Shown here: one piece after another, positions 1-13,714 of the stretch
Layout: every line of letters begins with the position of its first letter
Position numbering within the stretch: position 1 is the first letter of the stretch
From: Tubiluchus corallicola
Taxonomy: Eukaryota; Priapulida; Priapulimorpha; Priapulimorphida; Tubiluchidae
Direction: 5' to 3'
Length of the DNA: 64,000 nucleotides
NCBI GenBank assembly: GCA_030141605.1
Contig: JAQGDQ010000061.1
Coordinates: 349,996-413,995, forward strand
Position numbers and translations under genes: made by a program
Notes under the pieces: generated by a model
The model's database searches: none
What the model saw: only the letters and a program-made list of their open reading frames with translations
Told to the model about the DNA's origin: nothing

Positions 1-437
1 AAAAAACTGCCATTCGTTGTCTTGGGCGACAAGAACAAGAAACGGAGAGAAAAAAGGATTATGATTCTTCATGCAAGCTAGAATCGCCCTATTCATCTAC
101 TGTGGCATATTCTGATTGACATTTGTCATTCAACAGAGAAAAAAACTTTACTAGGTCTAGTAAATTCAATAGGTATCCAACAAAAATTACTACCAACATA
201 TAGTAGCTATAGCAATCTCTGATATACAGACTTGCAGGCTAACAAAAAATTGAAAAGTACCTCAGCCTGAATTTCCCTTGCTCTCTGATACTTGACACCT
301 TTTAGCATTGCAAATGTAATATTATTATACATTATTATACAGGGTAATTTCAGAAGTAACTGTGCAGTAGAAACACGGTGACAAACTTATATTGGAGTGA
401 ACAAAGACTAAGTTATCTGGTAGGAAAAGTAAAGCTA

Positions 438-473
<36 letters not shown>

Positions 474-589
474 GGTATAATGCAGAAGTCCAGGTTAATT
501 TTGGACAAAATAACAAGTGTTATTCAAAGCATCCAACCAGATGAACTTAAGCACGTTTTTTATTATATGCAGTACTGTTCCCATTTTTC

Positions 590-1125
590 TCTGCAAGTTA
601 AGTGTGCACACTTCTAGCAGTTACTTAGTGTAATCTTTTACTAAACAACTTAAAGCACAAGAAAATACTTTTCATAAATAAAGCTTAAAAGTTCGTCTTC
701 AAATTACATCTCTTACATGTTGTCTTATTGCAGATAGAGCCTGCGGTAATGCTGTACAAAACTTATAAATTATAACTCCAGCGATGACTGTTAGCAATTT
801 TAATGTTAGGCCGTTTGGAAAAAGTTTAGATAGCATTGCGTTCTCATAATTTGAAAAACATTAAGAACATTCGTAGCACACTCTACGCTAACTAAGAAAA
901 AGTTTAAATGACTTTATATTGTCTGTAACATCAATAATGTGTTATTGCTTGTCGATGGCGATGCAATGTCGGTTTTACCACGTGGCGCGGATATCTTAAA
1001 TTATAAAGAATGTTCTTTTCTAATTACAAAAAAACTTTCAAACAGTTAAGCGTAATACAACATAATATAACTTTGTGCGGGAAGTTTTTCGAGACATACT
1101 TTAAAATAGCTTTTTCCTCCCCTTT
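590..1125 (+). repeat. Dispersed repeat, copy 1 (second copy at 21450-21740)
   Basis: Several blocks match in order between 590-1125 and 21450-21740: a stretch around TTCATAAATAAAG, then CCAGCGATGAC against CCCGCGGTGAC, then the run ATATAACTTTG followed by AAGTTTTT and ACTTTAAAA. The copies are diverged, with a roughly 250-base insertion in copy 1. At 21740 the second copy continues straight into a polycystin-gene fragment, so this sequence may be old flank of a duplicated polycystin locus rather than a transposon. Confidence 0.55.
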
Positions 1126-1380
1126 AACATCAGCCGCATTTCGTTGTGATTTGGTCTGCATATTTCAGCATATTACTACATTTTTACTGCACCGTTTCTT
1201 CTGGAACACCAAGAAAAGATTACTACCATTTGGATTATCATTCCTGTATGCTGCATGCATTATTTCCATTTCCGTTACAGAAAGTCCATGGATCCACTTG
1301 TATTGCTCGATGATGGTTTCTGGAACTTCAGATGCGTCTGGAATCCAACCTATTCGCTCGCTGCAAATTAAAGACTATGT

Positions 1381-1501
<121 letters not shown>

Positions 1502-2998
1502 TATTGAATATTTTTAATGCGTTTTACATGATGATCAAATACATCTTACAAATAAAAGATCATCAAAATTACTAAAAAAATTAACTCATAAGATATTTAA
1601 GACAAAGGCACATTGATTGATTAAAAGTACATTGAAAATGGCAAAAAAGGAAAAATAATAAAAGCACAGAAAATTTATGAAAGTAATAAAAGCAATGCCA
1701 TAAAACATACACAATCGTAAAAATACAAGATTAGCTCAACCACAGAAGGCTTCATTAAAATAGTAAGTTTTTAGACTATTGTCTAGACCATTCGTAAGAA
1801 TTCGACAATTTGGGGGCACAATGTATGTACAACTGCTTTACTATTTTAATGCAAATTTTTAAACAAATTGCTTCAAACAAGGGCAATAGCCACTCAGAGT
1901 GAGGAGCTGCAGTAGGAAGGTAAAAATATGACTACATAGAATTCTTGTAATTAAACTGCCAGTGCTAGGAATTAGAATCGTTTATTTTTCACCTGTTAGC
2001 AAAAAAAAAAGAATCGTACAAATATAACAATTTTAAAATAAAATATCGCATAATATTATTAATTTTTAGTTAGCATGTATATGTGAAAGGGTGCGAATGA
2101 ACCCAAGTTACCGGACTCAGCCAGCCCAGTTTTTACTGACTATCATTATTACTGACGAATGACGTGCTGACTATTAATAAGAAGATGGGTAAATAAGCAA
2201 TAGGGTGCATAATTGTAATGATTAGTATTTTAGTTTACAAAAATTAGTGCAATTTTCATCAATTAAAGTTCATTTTGAAACGGGTGAGGAAATAAATCAA
2301 CAAGGAAACAGTATTCTGGCGAGGAATTCCACATACAAAAGGTGACTATGGAAAACTATATTTATCCAGAGAAAGAATTGGATTTATAAACAGTCACTCA
2401 CACGTAGGTGTAGCCAGGATTAAAATCGAAAGGCTGCGCCAATGAATTGGAATAAATCATGAGTTTGAGATGTCAAAAACTTTACAGCAAGATGCAGACT
2501 GAATAAAAATTTCGTTTATTTTGATAAGCAGGAAAAATAAGTTATAATGAATAATGTACAGCTGCAGTTTTTTGATCACGATGATAGGAAATCTTCTATT
2601 CTAGCCTATTTGCTCAGACTAAGGGTCACCTTGTAGTTTCCAGAAACGTTTTTTACACATTACAAGTAGAATACGTCATGTGCGAAATAACCGAGCCATG
2701 GTTATAATCAATGTACGAAACATTCCATAGTCCCTCATTATTTTGAATACTTTCTGTTGCTACGAAAACTACCTTGTCATGTTGACAAAAAAGGGAAACA
2801 CGTTGTCGGCATAACATCGGTCGATTTCACTGAGACAAGTACGAAGAGTGAATTCGCTGGTGGTGTCCTTAGGAACGCCCTAAATTTCAACAATTGCGAT
2901 TACCATAAAAATAGTAACAGACTATAAAATCTAAAGAATGTGATTTTGAGAGGCTGTCATAATTTTCGTTGTAGTTAAAAACATGAAAAACACGTTTT

Positions 2999-3225
2999 AA
3001 TGAAAAAACAACGAAAAGTCAATTTTTATTACAGGTACATAAAAACATTTATAGTTAAAAACAAAACAACTTTATTAAAAAAATTTACATTAGAAATTTA
3101 AAAGTTAAAATCATGCCTTTTAATTTTAACTTTTTAATGTAAATTTTTTAATAAAGCTGTGTTTTTTTAACTATAAATGTTTTATGTGCCTGTAATAAAA
3201 ATTGACTTTTCGTTGTTTTTTCATT
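2999..3225. repeat. Long palindromic hairpin element, possible MITE
   Basis: The two arms, about 2999-3113 and 3120-3225, are nearly perfect reverse complements and leave only a few bases of loop. The outer end reads AATGAAAAAACAACGAAAAG and its complement closes the element at 3225. A palindrome of over 100 bp per arm suggests a miniature inverted-repeat element or a local inverted duplication. No coding capacity is seen. Confidence 0.8.
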
Positions 3226-4985
3226 CTGATAATGGATTTTGCTAACATAATTGATCAAAAAAGCTACCATGTTACAACAAAACTGCTCTTTTCAACAATA
3301 TATTGCTACTTCTTCTAATTAGAGAGTGCTTCTCCTCATGATACGTTTACGTTTGTATTAACAAAAGACTATCGATTATAATTTTCCATGTTTATCTCGC
3401 GTATCGGTCTTGAGGGTGAAACAATAGAAGTAAATGAAGCCGAAAGAAACACCCCGAGGAATTCTAACTATTTTGAAATTTTAAACAAGCCCACAAAATT
3501 GAAACATCGTGTTGGATCAACTGATTAAAAGATTCGGTATTTTAACGCCTTTTTAAATATTTTCTGGAATTTTGACGGTTTTTAGTTATTGTCTATTATT
3601 AGTCAAAAATCTATTGAGATTTTTTTATCTCAATTTAATAAAGCCTTTTCTCAGGTGTTACTGTTGATGGTTCCACCAGGAACCGCGTTTTTGTTGCTAA
3701 GATACAAAAGCTAGCTGGTTATTGTTGTCTGGCCAATTAATAATTGTAGCCTGATTATCTAAAAAGGAAAAAACCGGTGTACGTGGATCCTGGGCATAGG
3801 GACAGGTCTTTTGAAATCGCTACCAAACTAGTTTTCAACATTAATTGGCATTCTTGGCCCTCTTCTGTAACTCGTTATTGAATGTGGTTCGAATAGTTGT
3901 TTTAGCGTTTTGTTTTTATTTATTCTCCGTTAAAAGTACTTAATCTTGGGTACAGCTCTGAATATAACTTCATCATTTTACACACTTTTTTATGAACGCT
4001 ATATATCTCTTACTTCACAGAAAGTTGGAGTTTATACCCAAAATTTATGTCATTTTTACTGTGATAAATGATCAATTAGATATCTTTGACAACTTAGGAT
4101 ACGCATTACCAAAATCAATGCTATTCATAATTTAGATCTTGCAAATGCCAATTTTGGTCTTAAGTTTGTAAATCACAATATAATGATCAGAAGCATAAGC
4201 AACATAAATATCGAATATAAAGATCGAAGAGCAGTTAGCGGTGGAGACACGAGGCAGACTTGTTCAGTTAAACGCAAAAATTTATCCCTTCCTTGGATAC
4301 AAAAATGTATCCTTGAATGGATGGAACAAATAGGTAAATAGATGAAAATCAACTTTCGAAAACTGTAGACTTACTTTACTTCCTCTTTATGCTCTTCATC
4401 TTTACGAGCAAAGCTTCGCTTTATGGCAAACTACATCATTTGTTGTTTGAAATTCAATTCGTAAATCGTGTGTTTTACGGCACCAGGATAATTAAAAATT
4501 TTGTAAGTGTTTTACAGCACCAGGATATTAATTATACGTTAACGTGTCGTGACACTTTGATTTTAATTCATTTTGCTAACATTCTGTCAGATAATTTTGT
4601 TTTGTCACCAACCTAACCGGATTAATTAATTTTAGGTAACTAATACTTTTGTAGATTGTTAAAAATGACATGTAAATACTGTTAACTGTTATAGCCCTAC
4701 AAATAGAGGGCGCCTGTATATTTGTATACATGTTTATATGCTTAAAATAAACAGTTATAATAATAATAATAACGTATAGGGTAACGTAAAGGTTCAGTTT
4801 TCCACTGACTTAAATTCGTTTAGTAACTTGATAACTTACCCATCTTAAGTCGCATTCCACGAGGTGAAGTCTGCGTTTTTCGCACCAAACTCTGAGATCA
4901 GGAAATACCTTCAAAACAACAAGAATAACTTTTTATAGAATTCATGAAGTTGTTACCTGTTACTAGTTACTAGTTCATTCACTAA

Positions 4986-5235
4986 TCCTGGGTTGGGTGG
5001 CCGAGTGTTTTAGATTTCGGGCTGCAACCACGCAGTCTTGAGTTCGATACTAGCGGTTGCCAATGCTGAGCGTATATCCCACATGTTATTCGAAATTTTG
5101 TGTGTCGCGTCCTTAACTGCAATGTTGCAAGATTAAGTGTAAGTCGCTAAACAGCCATTGATGCCAATGTTGTCTGTTATTTGAGCGACGGTAAATAACT
5201 CTGTCTTTACCTTTCTGTCTTTGCTTTTGCTGTGT
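4986..5235 (+). mobile_element. tRNA-derived SINE, copy 1
   Basis: A tRNA-like head holds an A-box-like TGGCCGAGTGT at 4998-5008 and a B-box-like GAGTTCGATAC at 5040-5050. A second copy at 51653-51836 shares the head and a tail with GAGCGA and TTTACC..TCTTTGTCT-like sequence. Two diverged copies with RNA polymerase III boxes and a shared non-tRNA body are typical of a SINE and argue against a functional tRNA gene. The 3' boundary is approximate. Confidence 0.72.
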
Positions 5236-6598
5236 CAGTTTGGTTCAACTGCTAGAAAAACAAACTCGCAGAAATACTCAGTGCCGAACACAACAGTTTT
5301 ATGTTGACATAATCTACTTAACAAAATCGATATTTTTTTATTAAAGGAAAGCTCAAGCATTCAATGAGGTTTTTGTTTCAATGTTCGCGAAAAATACGAG
5401 AAGAATTTACTAATAAACGTGTGACAATCGCCTCGTGTAATTAGTACAATCACTTTGAAGTCACGATCATTTCACACTTTAAACGCGCTTTCTTCCATCA
5501 ATGACATCGTTCATCGACTGAAGAAAAGCAGCGCACCGTCAACTTCTGACAAAAGTATGTAATAAGTTTTTATAAAAACTTAAATAGTTTTTTGTGATAT
5601 TTTCGTGTGCACATTAGATAACCTGCAGAGGTTTGAATTAGTTTAAGCAACGCACGCTTACGGAAGGTCAAGTTAGGTCCAACAGTAATAATAGTCAATA
5701 TCCAGCAGTTTCGTCATCATTTTCAAGTGAATGGTGGCTTCCACTGTGCCTAAAAATTTCTGTAAGGCGGTAGTATATTATTACGGGGGCGAAATTCTAT
5801 TTATTTTCGACCCCCTCTACATTGTAATTGACTCGTTCGTACGAAGCCATTTTGCATAGTGGCGTTGAATAACAGGTATAAAACCGCTGCTATGGGTTTA
5901 CTGGCCTGACGGGCAGGTGCGTTTTCCATCTCAGCACCTATTCCGTAATGACAATCAGCATGGAGCTCAATGGATTGGTAATTTGGCGAGTTAACTTAAA
6001 TTTACATCTTCACTTCGTTTTATACATTTTGTCATGATATGACATGCGTATGAGCACCACCCGGTCAACATTATAATATGTTAACTTTAGTTATAATAGT
6101 TTTTGTAAATTTCTTTGTTTTATTTTTCCAAGTTTAAGTGACAACAGCAAAACAAACCCAACACGCAAAGAAATATGTTTGAGGAATTCCTTAACGAATT
6201 CTGTGAGCAGTTATTTATAACTAACTTGCAATTGACTTCCCAGAATAGCCAAATTTGAAAGCCTTCCAGTATATAGGCGATTTTCGTTTGCGCCTATACG
6301 GTTGTGCTGACATGAACATGAAAGCTTACCGACTTCTAACTTTTTAGCTGTAAGCAATGGTGTAAAATTTGGTATGAAACCGTAAAAGTAAATTGGCTTG
6401 GGTTTAACTTTACCCTCCTATAACCGGCTCTAACTGCCTATAACCACCTAAGCTAAGAGATAATATGAACGTAAATGTACTGTTTGTACACACGGCTTAT
6501 TGTTTTGTTTGTCACTTCACCTTATACAGGTAAATGTAGTAATGTAAATAATGGTAGTAATGTAAATACACCAGTAAATCACTCTTCTATAAATGTAC

Positions 6599-6808
6599 CT
6601 GCTTGATTAGAATTTCCCTTTCTTGGTGAAAGTCTTTGAATGTCGACGAGACGAAAATTCGTATAGTCTTCCAGCCGGATCTTTGAATAACGAGGTCACC
6701 TGCCGGATTCCTCTTTCCTCTGGGAACCTCAACTGTTTCCCAAACCATTGCCCAAGTTTGTTCAACCTCTCCTCTGGCGTTGTAAGCCTTTGAAGCTCCA
6801 CATCCCAT
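6599..6808 (-). CDS. Orphan first exon: MGCGASK N-terminus plus start of a DUF4062-like domain
   Basis: The minus-strand exon encodes 70 residues and ends in phase 0 at a donor (CAG|GTACAT). An in-frame stop lies shortly upstream of the ATG, so the Met looks like the true start. The N-terminus MGCGASK is a good N-myristoylation site (Gly2) with a neighbouring Cys for palmitoylation, implying membrane anchoring. Residues about 45-70 (TIRIFVSSTFKDFHQERE) fit the opening of DUF4062, found in NACHT/TPR or WD-repeat STAND proteins such as nephrocystin-3-like and TEP1-like proteins. The expected continuation (a DLRWG-type segment) is not seen to the left within the window. Either the first intron exceeds 6.5 kb or this is a stranded fragment. 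The family assignment is tentative. Confidence 0.5.
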
Positions 6809-8021
6809 ACCAGGGCAAAAAAGAGTCTACCATGGTGCCCCTCTACTGTTGATATGCCTGTATTTGATAATATAAACAACGCTAAATTAGCAGAAAAACA
6901 ACAATTCCGTTCAACACACAACTTGAAGCGAAAAGCGCAAGCCACGCATCAAACACAATGCTGATTCAATAAAAGTAGTCCAAAAATCACGAAAACTTAC
7001 ATATTCGATTATATTTCTGTTGATGTAAACGCAATGTTATATGTAGAATGGATCAATATTATATGCGAGGTCCCGATGTTTTATTGTGAACGTCGCATTA
7101 TATTAAATAATTCAATCCAAGGTGGATCGTTATACCTCAGGTAACTTGGCAACTAAATAAGAGCGCGTGGTAGCTGTATGTATGAACTGATTTGGTTCCA
7201 CATAATCAATTTTATATACGCAGAGTTCCTTAAAGATGTAGGCAAACAGATGTAAAATAGAAACGGACACTAGATTTAATCTTTGCCGATTTCAGTTTAT
7301 GTGCTGGGAAACAAAATAAACTATTGTATTACTAAATTTTGAAATGTCACATTCCATAAAGCCAACTATTTCAAATCTTCGGTTTCACAGTAAATAACGG
7401 TCTTGGTAATCTAATTAAAGCCAGCATAGTTAACAAAAAATATTTTCTTACTTTCTTTTACTGTTAAGGAATTCCCTTCATTTCTTGCAAGGAAAGCAAA
7501 GTGCAGAATGTAGAATACACACTATGCTGTCTGCGGCTGTTTTAGGTTTAATTTTTTTAATCAAACTTACATTTGTTTGTGCCTTACAAATCAGACAGTT
7601 CAATTTTTTGCTTAATGCTGACTAAAATAAGTTTTGATTTTGGCAATACTGTAGTGTACTTTTGTTTTAGTATATATTTGTAGAAATAGTAGGAATTACC
7701 ACTGTTCCAGATATGATATCTATTCAGTATAGAAATTCAGTTTTTTACGTGTACAGGATTTTTTCCACAAGGAGACCATCTACAAGGAGATTTTTGTGAA
7801 TTCAAGGAAACCTGCTCACCAGACGTAGATATTTTGAATGTGTTATAATACAGATTAAAGTTTGCCTGTTTTGGTGGTAAACTACTATTCTATACTTCTG
7901 CGATGCATCTAATGTGTGGTCACGTGATCTAGACCTTTAGACTGAGTTTATGCAAATGTGTACATATGAGTTGCTACCTGCCTTGAACAGCTGTTTTACA
8001 TCTCGAAAACTACCATGCAGC
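6809..8021. other. Intergenic stretch before the P450
   Basis: AT-rich sequence between the orphan minus-strand exon and the plus-strand P450, so it could hold divergent promoters. No clear TATA box, exon or repeat was recognised. Confidence 0.4.
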
Positions 8022-11000
8022 ATGGCGGGATTTAGTGTACTGTTTTTGGTTACTTTGTTTCTATTATGCTTATTGTGGTATTTTATCAAGTTTCTAAAAA
8101 GACCTACGAGTGTACCTCCTGGTCCAACGGGGCTACCAATTTTTGGATCCCTCTTTTCGATTGGTAGTGACTTAGAAGGGTTTCTTAAAAAGCAGAGAAA
8201 GAAATATGGTGATATTTTTAGTGTTTATTTCGGTGACCAATTGAATGTGATTCTTAGTGATTTCGACACAGTGAAAGAAGCATTTCTGAAGCGAGGAGAG
8301 TATTTTTCAGCAAGGCCAATGCTTGAAATATCATCGGAAGTTTTAAGAGACGAAACAGGAAAGATATTTGGTGAGCTTGTCTACTAAAATTTTCTGAAAA
8401 AGATGGGAAAGTGCTTTGGTATAACTTACTTGTAGTGTCATTCGAAAGCAACTTATAAGCTGACCATTGAACGGTGTGTAGTATATAGAAATATATTTTC
8501 TCATTTTCTTCCAGGCTCACATTAAGTCATTGCAGTTTTAAATTTTAACAAGTAATTTCATAACGCACAATGCACAAATATAATGGAAAGTTCGAAGTGC
8601 AAAATGGACATTACAGAGCGGTTGACTTATATTCTAGTATAGTAGTCTACTCCATACTGTGTTGTTCCCTCGTACTAGGCACGCCAGTCTTCTTTAAGCC
8701 TGTGATTTACTTCATTTTGTATAATTTACCAATAAAAGTTTAAAGTGAAATTTATTCCAAAAATGATGGATGTATAGATAAACTTGTTATGTTTGAAATT
8801 CATTTACTGAACAATAGAACGATTCACTCATAGTAATCATAGTATACCTTACTTCGGTAGGTATAAAAGGCAAAAACTAAAATCACCTACCTTTCTGAAT
8901 TGTGTTCTAATAATTATGCGAAAAAGTAAACTTAACTCTTATCCACTTGTCCAGCAGAAAACTTATTGCCAGAAGTGTCATCTTCCGATACGCTTCGCGA
9001 TAAAAATAATAATGACTGACTTCACGTCACTTCTAAACTTGAAACGGAATTATAACGGCATCACCGCAGGGACACAACCTTGGTCAGTCTCTCAAACTGG
9101 TTTGCATAATGACCCTTGCAGATATAACCTAGTAAACTTCAAACCATTAACTTAGCAGCTCAACGTAACGGGCAAGGAAAGAGTTACATTCCTCTAGCGA
9201 GTCCAAGAAAAGTAGTTATTATCTGGCGATTATTAAATAGTAATAGGCCTACAATATTGTTTCCAAACCAGCAAACAGAGCTATTTTAGTAGATGTTAAT
9301 ATGCTTCATGTCACGAAATAATCATAAGTTGAAATAGTAAAAACAAGTTATAGAAAAACTGTTGATTTCATTATCGAATTACAAAACTGAAAAATTTTAT
9401 TATCAAATTACTGTAAAATAATATAGTATAAAATATTCGATTATCAAACTGCAATAGTGAATTATATATCTTTTCATAGGTTTAACGTCTATAGATGGAA
9501 AAGCTTGGAAGGAACAGCGTAAATTCGCTTTGAGCAAACTTCGGGATTTGGGCGTGGGGAAATCCAACATAGAGTACAAAATAAAAGAGGAAGTTTCTGC
9601 CTTCATAAATGAGTGCAAGTGCCACCAGGGTGCGCCATTTGACGTAGAGAGCTCCATGAGCAACTGTGTGGCAAATATAATCTGCTCAATATCATTTGGT
9701 TCTCGTTTTAACTATGACGATCCAGAATTCAAGAAATTGAATAGTCATATGAATGACATACTCGCGAATGGAGTTGTTTTCAATGTTGTTGATTTCCTAC
9801 CTTGGACACGATATCTGCCTTATTTTTGTGACAGGTACAATTTTTTTGCCGCCATAACAGAAGTTACATTATCATTTAACGTCAGTTTCTGAATGAGACG
9901 TTGGTATATAATGTTTATACCATGTACAGAGTTGCCACCCATATGAAAAGGGACTCCACACGGGGGCTAAAACAGGCATACCAACAACTAGATTTTGTCC
10001 AATATTAGATGCACACATTTCTTAAACACTGCACCCGTAGAGAATAAATTGTGTCTACATTTGTACAGCTGCAGCTGTGCTGCTTCAAGTGCAGTAGACA
10101 ATTACTGTTCTACCCAGTCAGTGGCACCACGCACACTTAACTGAACAAAATAACAATTAAACAATAAAAAAGGATGGACTATACCGTAGCTGTTTAGAAG
10201 AACTGTGCAATGGATGTTTTGTGTTTTGTGTCACTTTTTTACTGTAAGATTGCATTTTAAATTTTAACCAGTCGGAAGTCTTTTACTAATATCGGATCAT
10301 AATTCTTTTCACATAGGAAATGAAAACGATAATCGTCTTATTCAAATTTAAATTATTCTCTTCTTACACTTTTTAGGGTTAGAGATTTCTTAGAGAAAGA
10401 TAGGGAAATCACAGCATTTATAAAGAAGCGGGTCAAAGAGCACATTGTTAGTCATGATCCAAATAATCCCCAGGATTTAATTGACCATCATTTGAACGTC
10501 ATTAAACAGAATGAGTTTCATGGAGTAGAAGGCAGTTCATTTAGCGGTAAGGTGACCTGATTACCATGATTGTTTTGTAATCAGGTTTTCTAGTGAAAAT
10601 AGTCCTTATATACTGTAAAAAGGTATAAAAAATAGAAACAGTCATGGTAGCATACAAGAACCAAAATGGTGTCTATTACATTTTGTATACTATAACAAGT
10701 AAACTGCGTCTGTTACATATTGCATACTATAACAAGTTAGATACAATATAGAAACAGTGGTGGTGACATACAAGAAACAAAACTGTGTTCATTACGTATT
10801 GTTTAGTATAACAAGTTAGATGCAGTATTTGTTCTTGCATATTACCAGGATTGTTTTTCTTTTTTGTATGTTTTTACAGTGTAATTATTTCATCATTATC
10901 AATCTGAGTAGCTTGATATTTGCCTTATTACAAGTGGATTTGATGACAGTAAGTTACTGGATGAGAACAGTGATAAATGAACAAACTAAATATTATTTTA

Positions 11001-13497
11001 TTATTTATTACGTATATTGTGCAGAAATTGAGTGTTTTTTGGATAAATTTTGTAAAAATATTAATGGAAATAAATATAAATATATTTATATAAATAAAGA
11101 AATAAATATATAAATATAATAAAAATGGAAATAAATATTACAATTTACAAAAAGTGACACGGTGCTCTTATGAAAAACATATATGTGTGTGTGTGTGTGT
11201 GTGTGTGCGTGTGCGTGCGCGCGCGCGTGTGTGTGTGTGTGTGTGTGTGTGTAATGTACACTCAAGTTTGACATATCATTTATGACAATAACTTATATTG
11301 AAGGATAACTGTTATGAGGGTTCTTATGAAGACTCATCCTACACATGTTTGTCGCTTCAACTTACGCAATCAATAAACCAAATACTATATCTTAGTACTA
11401 AGCTAGAACTTGTCGTTTGGCCACAAAGATTTCCTACTAACATATTATATTTCATCTGTGCAGTAAAACAATTAGAAGCGACTATCAACGATCTCTTCTT
11501 TGCTGGTACTGTGACAACATCCACAACCCTCTGTTGGGCGTTTCTTTATTTGCTGAAACATCCAGAAATCATGAAAAAGGTGCAAGCTGAAATCGATGAT
11601 GTAATAGGCACAAGTCGCCTGCCTTGCTATGCAGACAAAGCAAAGATGGGCTACACTGAAGCCGTATTAAATGAAACTCAACGAATTGGTAATTTTTTAT
11701 TACAAATTACTTATCTTACTTACAAGGCTATCAGCCACACGAGATCAAAACACAAGAGCAGAATAGGGAAAATATCAGTATAAGTCCAAAAAACAAAATC
11801 TGTAAAACTAATTCGCTACTGATATGATTTATTAACGTTATTCTTGAAGTAGGTAGGTTCTACCTAGCACGGAAACGAATTTCTGATAGATAATAGCACT
11901 TATAAGAGGCCCTGGGGGAAAATTAGATTTATAAGCATGTACGCATTTGCGGTTTAGGAATACTGAGTATCCAGGATAAAAATACGAGGGTGCTGTATTT
12001 GTAGATTTGCTAATTATTTTGTTGGTTACAGTTGATTATATAAAAACTTGTATTTGACTTGAGAAAAATATACCATACATTTCTAACAATTACTAGCTGT
12101 AGCATTTACACCATTAAATGCTGTACATAATTAATATAAAGTAAAACCATAAGCTTGTTTGCTATTGCCGGCGTCATTAATTATCACGTTAGTTCATGAT
12201 CACCGAATGTCCATTACGTCTACTACTACGTCCATTACGTCTACTAATAAAATTCTAAACTGAATGAAATCTGCTTTCAAGACAGGTAGACAAGTACTAA
12301 ACATTGCTATGCAAAAAAGAATTGTCAGCACCACTTTCGTTTGTCATTGTTTCCAGGTAACATTGTGCCCACGGGCCTTGCTCATGCCACATCGCAAACT
12401 GTGACTCTGAAAGGCTACACAATACCATCTGGCACGGTCGTCAGAGCTAACTTGTCCGCCATTTTGCTGGATCCTAAAATGTTTCCAGAACCACACGAAT
12501 TTCGACCAAACCGATTCCTTGACGAAAACGAAAATTTTGTGAAATGTGAAACAATTATACCTTTTTCAATAGGTACGTAATTACACTTTTCATCATTTGC
12601 AGATAAGATTTTTCATTAAAAGCAAGCATGTGCGTGTAATTTGTACCATAGTATATTCGTAACAGCTATGTACAATTTTGATATGTAATTTTAGTTAGGG
12701 TGTTGATGGATCGGTATTTAGAATTTTAAGAGTATTTAGACCACCACGTCGATTTTACTGTTGTCATCTGAGCAGCCTGATATCTAAACTCTATTTATAA
12801 ATACGAAGTTTGTCAGGTTGAAGGATTGTTTATATTATCATATGCTTTCAAACTGTTTTCAAAAGCTAAAACACAGTTGTAATAGAAGTTTACAGTCTTG
12901 AAGATTTTTCCATTTCTGACAAAAATGCCTTACCTTATTTATTAGTAATACTCTTATATAGTTTTTTGCACTATCAGCTGGGATCCAGAACTCAACAATA
13001 CGTTCAATACTTACAACTTGAATGGTTGTGTTGGGACTAGAATTTAATCAGTTATTTAAAATAATCTTCTAAGATGAGTCACTGTTCGAGCAGAGGTGTC
13101 TTGGTATTACATTTGGATCTGTATGCACTTTTTTTGACCAAGTGAACAAACAGAAGTGAACAAACAAATATAAGACAAAACCACCAACAAGCTTGTAGTC
13201 ACCGATCCATTTACTAACCAAGCTCGCGCTGCTTAATTTTAATAACCACACGTTTATAAAGTTGTAAACTGTTCATTTCGCCTTAAAAATTTTATTGCAA
13301 TTTCAGGACGACGCGTTTGCCTTGGTGAGACATTAGCAAGGATGGAATTGTTTCTGCTTTTCACAAGCATTTTACAAAATCTGGATTTGAGATTGCCAGA
13401 AGGTGTGACGAAAGTCGACACAGAGCCTGTGATAGGTTTAACTGCTGCTCCTAAACCATTCCTGATGAGAATGGTGCCAAGACAAGTATCAAAGTAG
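8022..13497 (+). CDS. Cytochrome P450 monooxygenase, CYP2 clade (6 exons, 501 aa)
   Basis: Exons are 8022-8370, 9480-9834, 10377-10546, 11464-11688, 12357-12572 and 13307-13497. All junctions are GT..AG and the phases agree. The start is the ATG at 8022, which puts a hydrophobic anchor (residues 3-23) first, then the Pro-rich hinge PPGPTGLPIFG; an in-frame ATG at 7950 would add a 24-residue hydrophilic leader. Landmarks are helix C WKEQR (126-130), helix I FAGTVTTSTT (from 304), ExxR as ETQR (362-365), FRPNRF, and the haem signature FSIGRRVCLG with ligand Cys443. The length is normal for a microsomal CYP2-type enzyme of the ER membrane, which oxidises xenobiotics, fatty acids or steroids. The substrate cannot be read from sequence. 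Helix I has Val308 where CYP2 enzymes usually carry Asp or Glu. Confidence 0.93.
11183..11254. repeat. (GT)n/(GC)n microsatellite in P450 intron 3
   Basis: Alternating purine-pyrimidine run, GT with a GC-rich centre. It lies about 210 bases before exon 4. Confidence 0.95.
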
Positions 13498-13708
13498 ATA
13501 TGCCGAATATACAGTACGCTATCACAATTTTCACAGACAGAAAAGGTTTTCGACACTAATTGCTTTAATATTTGCAATTGGTATTTCTTTTCTGTTTCGT
13601 CAGTTTTGTTAGCTTCCTAGTTGCTTAAGTAGTTTTCGTTACAATAATTTTTGACGAAGATACAGTGTGCCAAATGAGATGCTGTGACTTCCTTTTCAAT
13701 AACTAAAT

Positions 13709-13714
13709 AATAAA
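13709..13714 (+). terminator. Candidate polyadenylation signal of the P450 gene
   Basis: AATAAA 212 bases downstream of the P450 stop codon, the first canonical signal seen after it. Confidence 0.5.

Noticed and set aside
4989-5062. Functional tRNA gene
   Set aside because: Box A and box B are imperfect, no clean cloverleaf closes, and a second diverged copy shares non-tRNA tail sequence, so it is a SINE.
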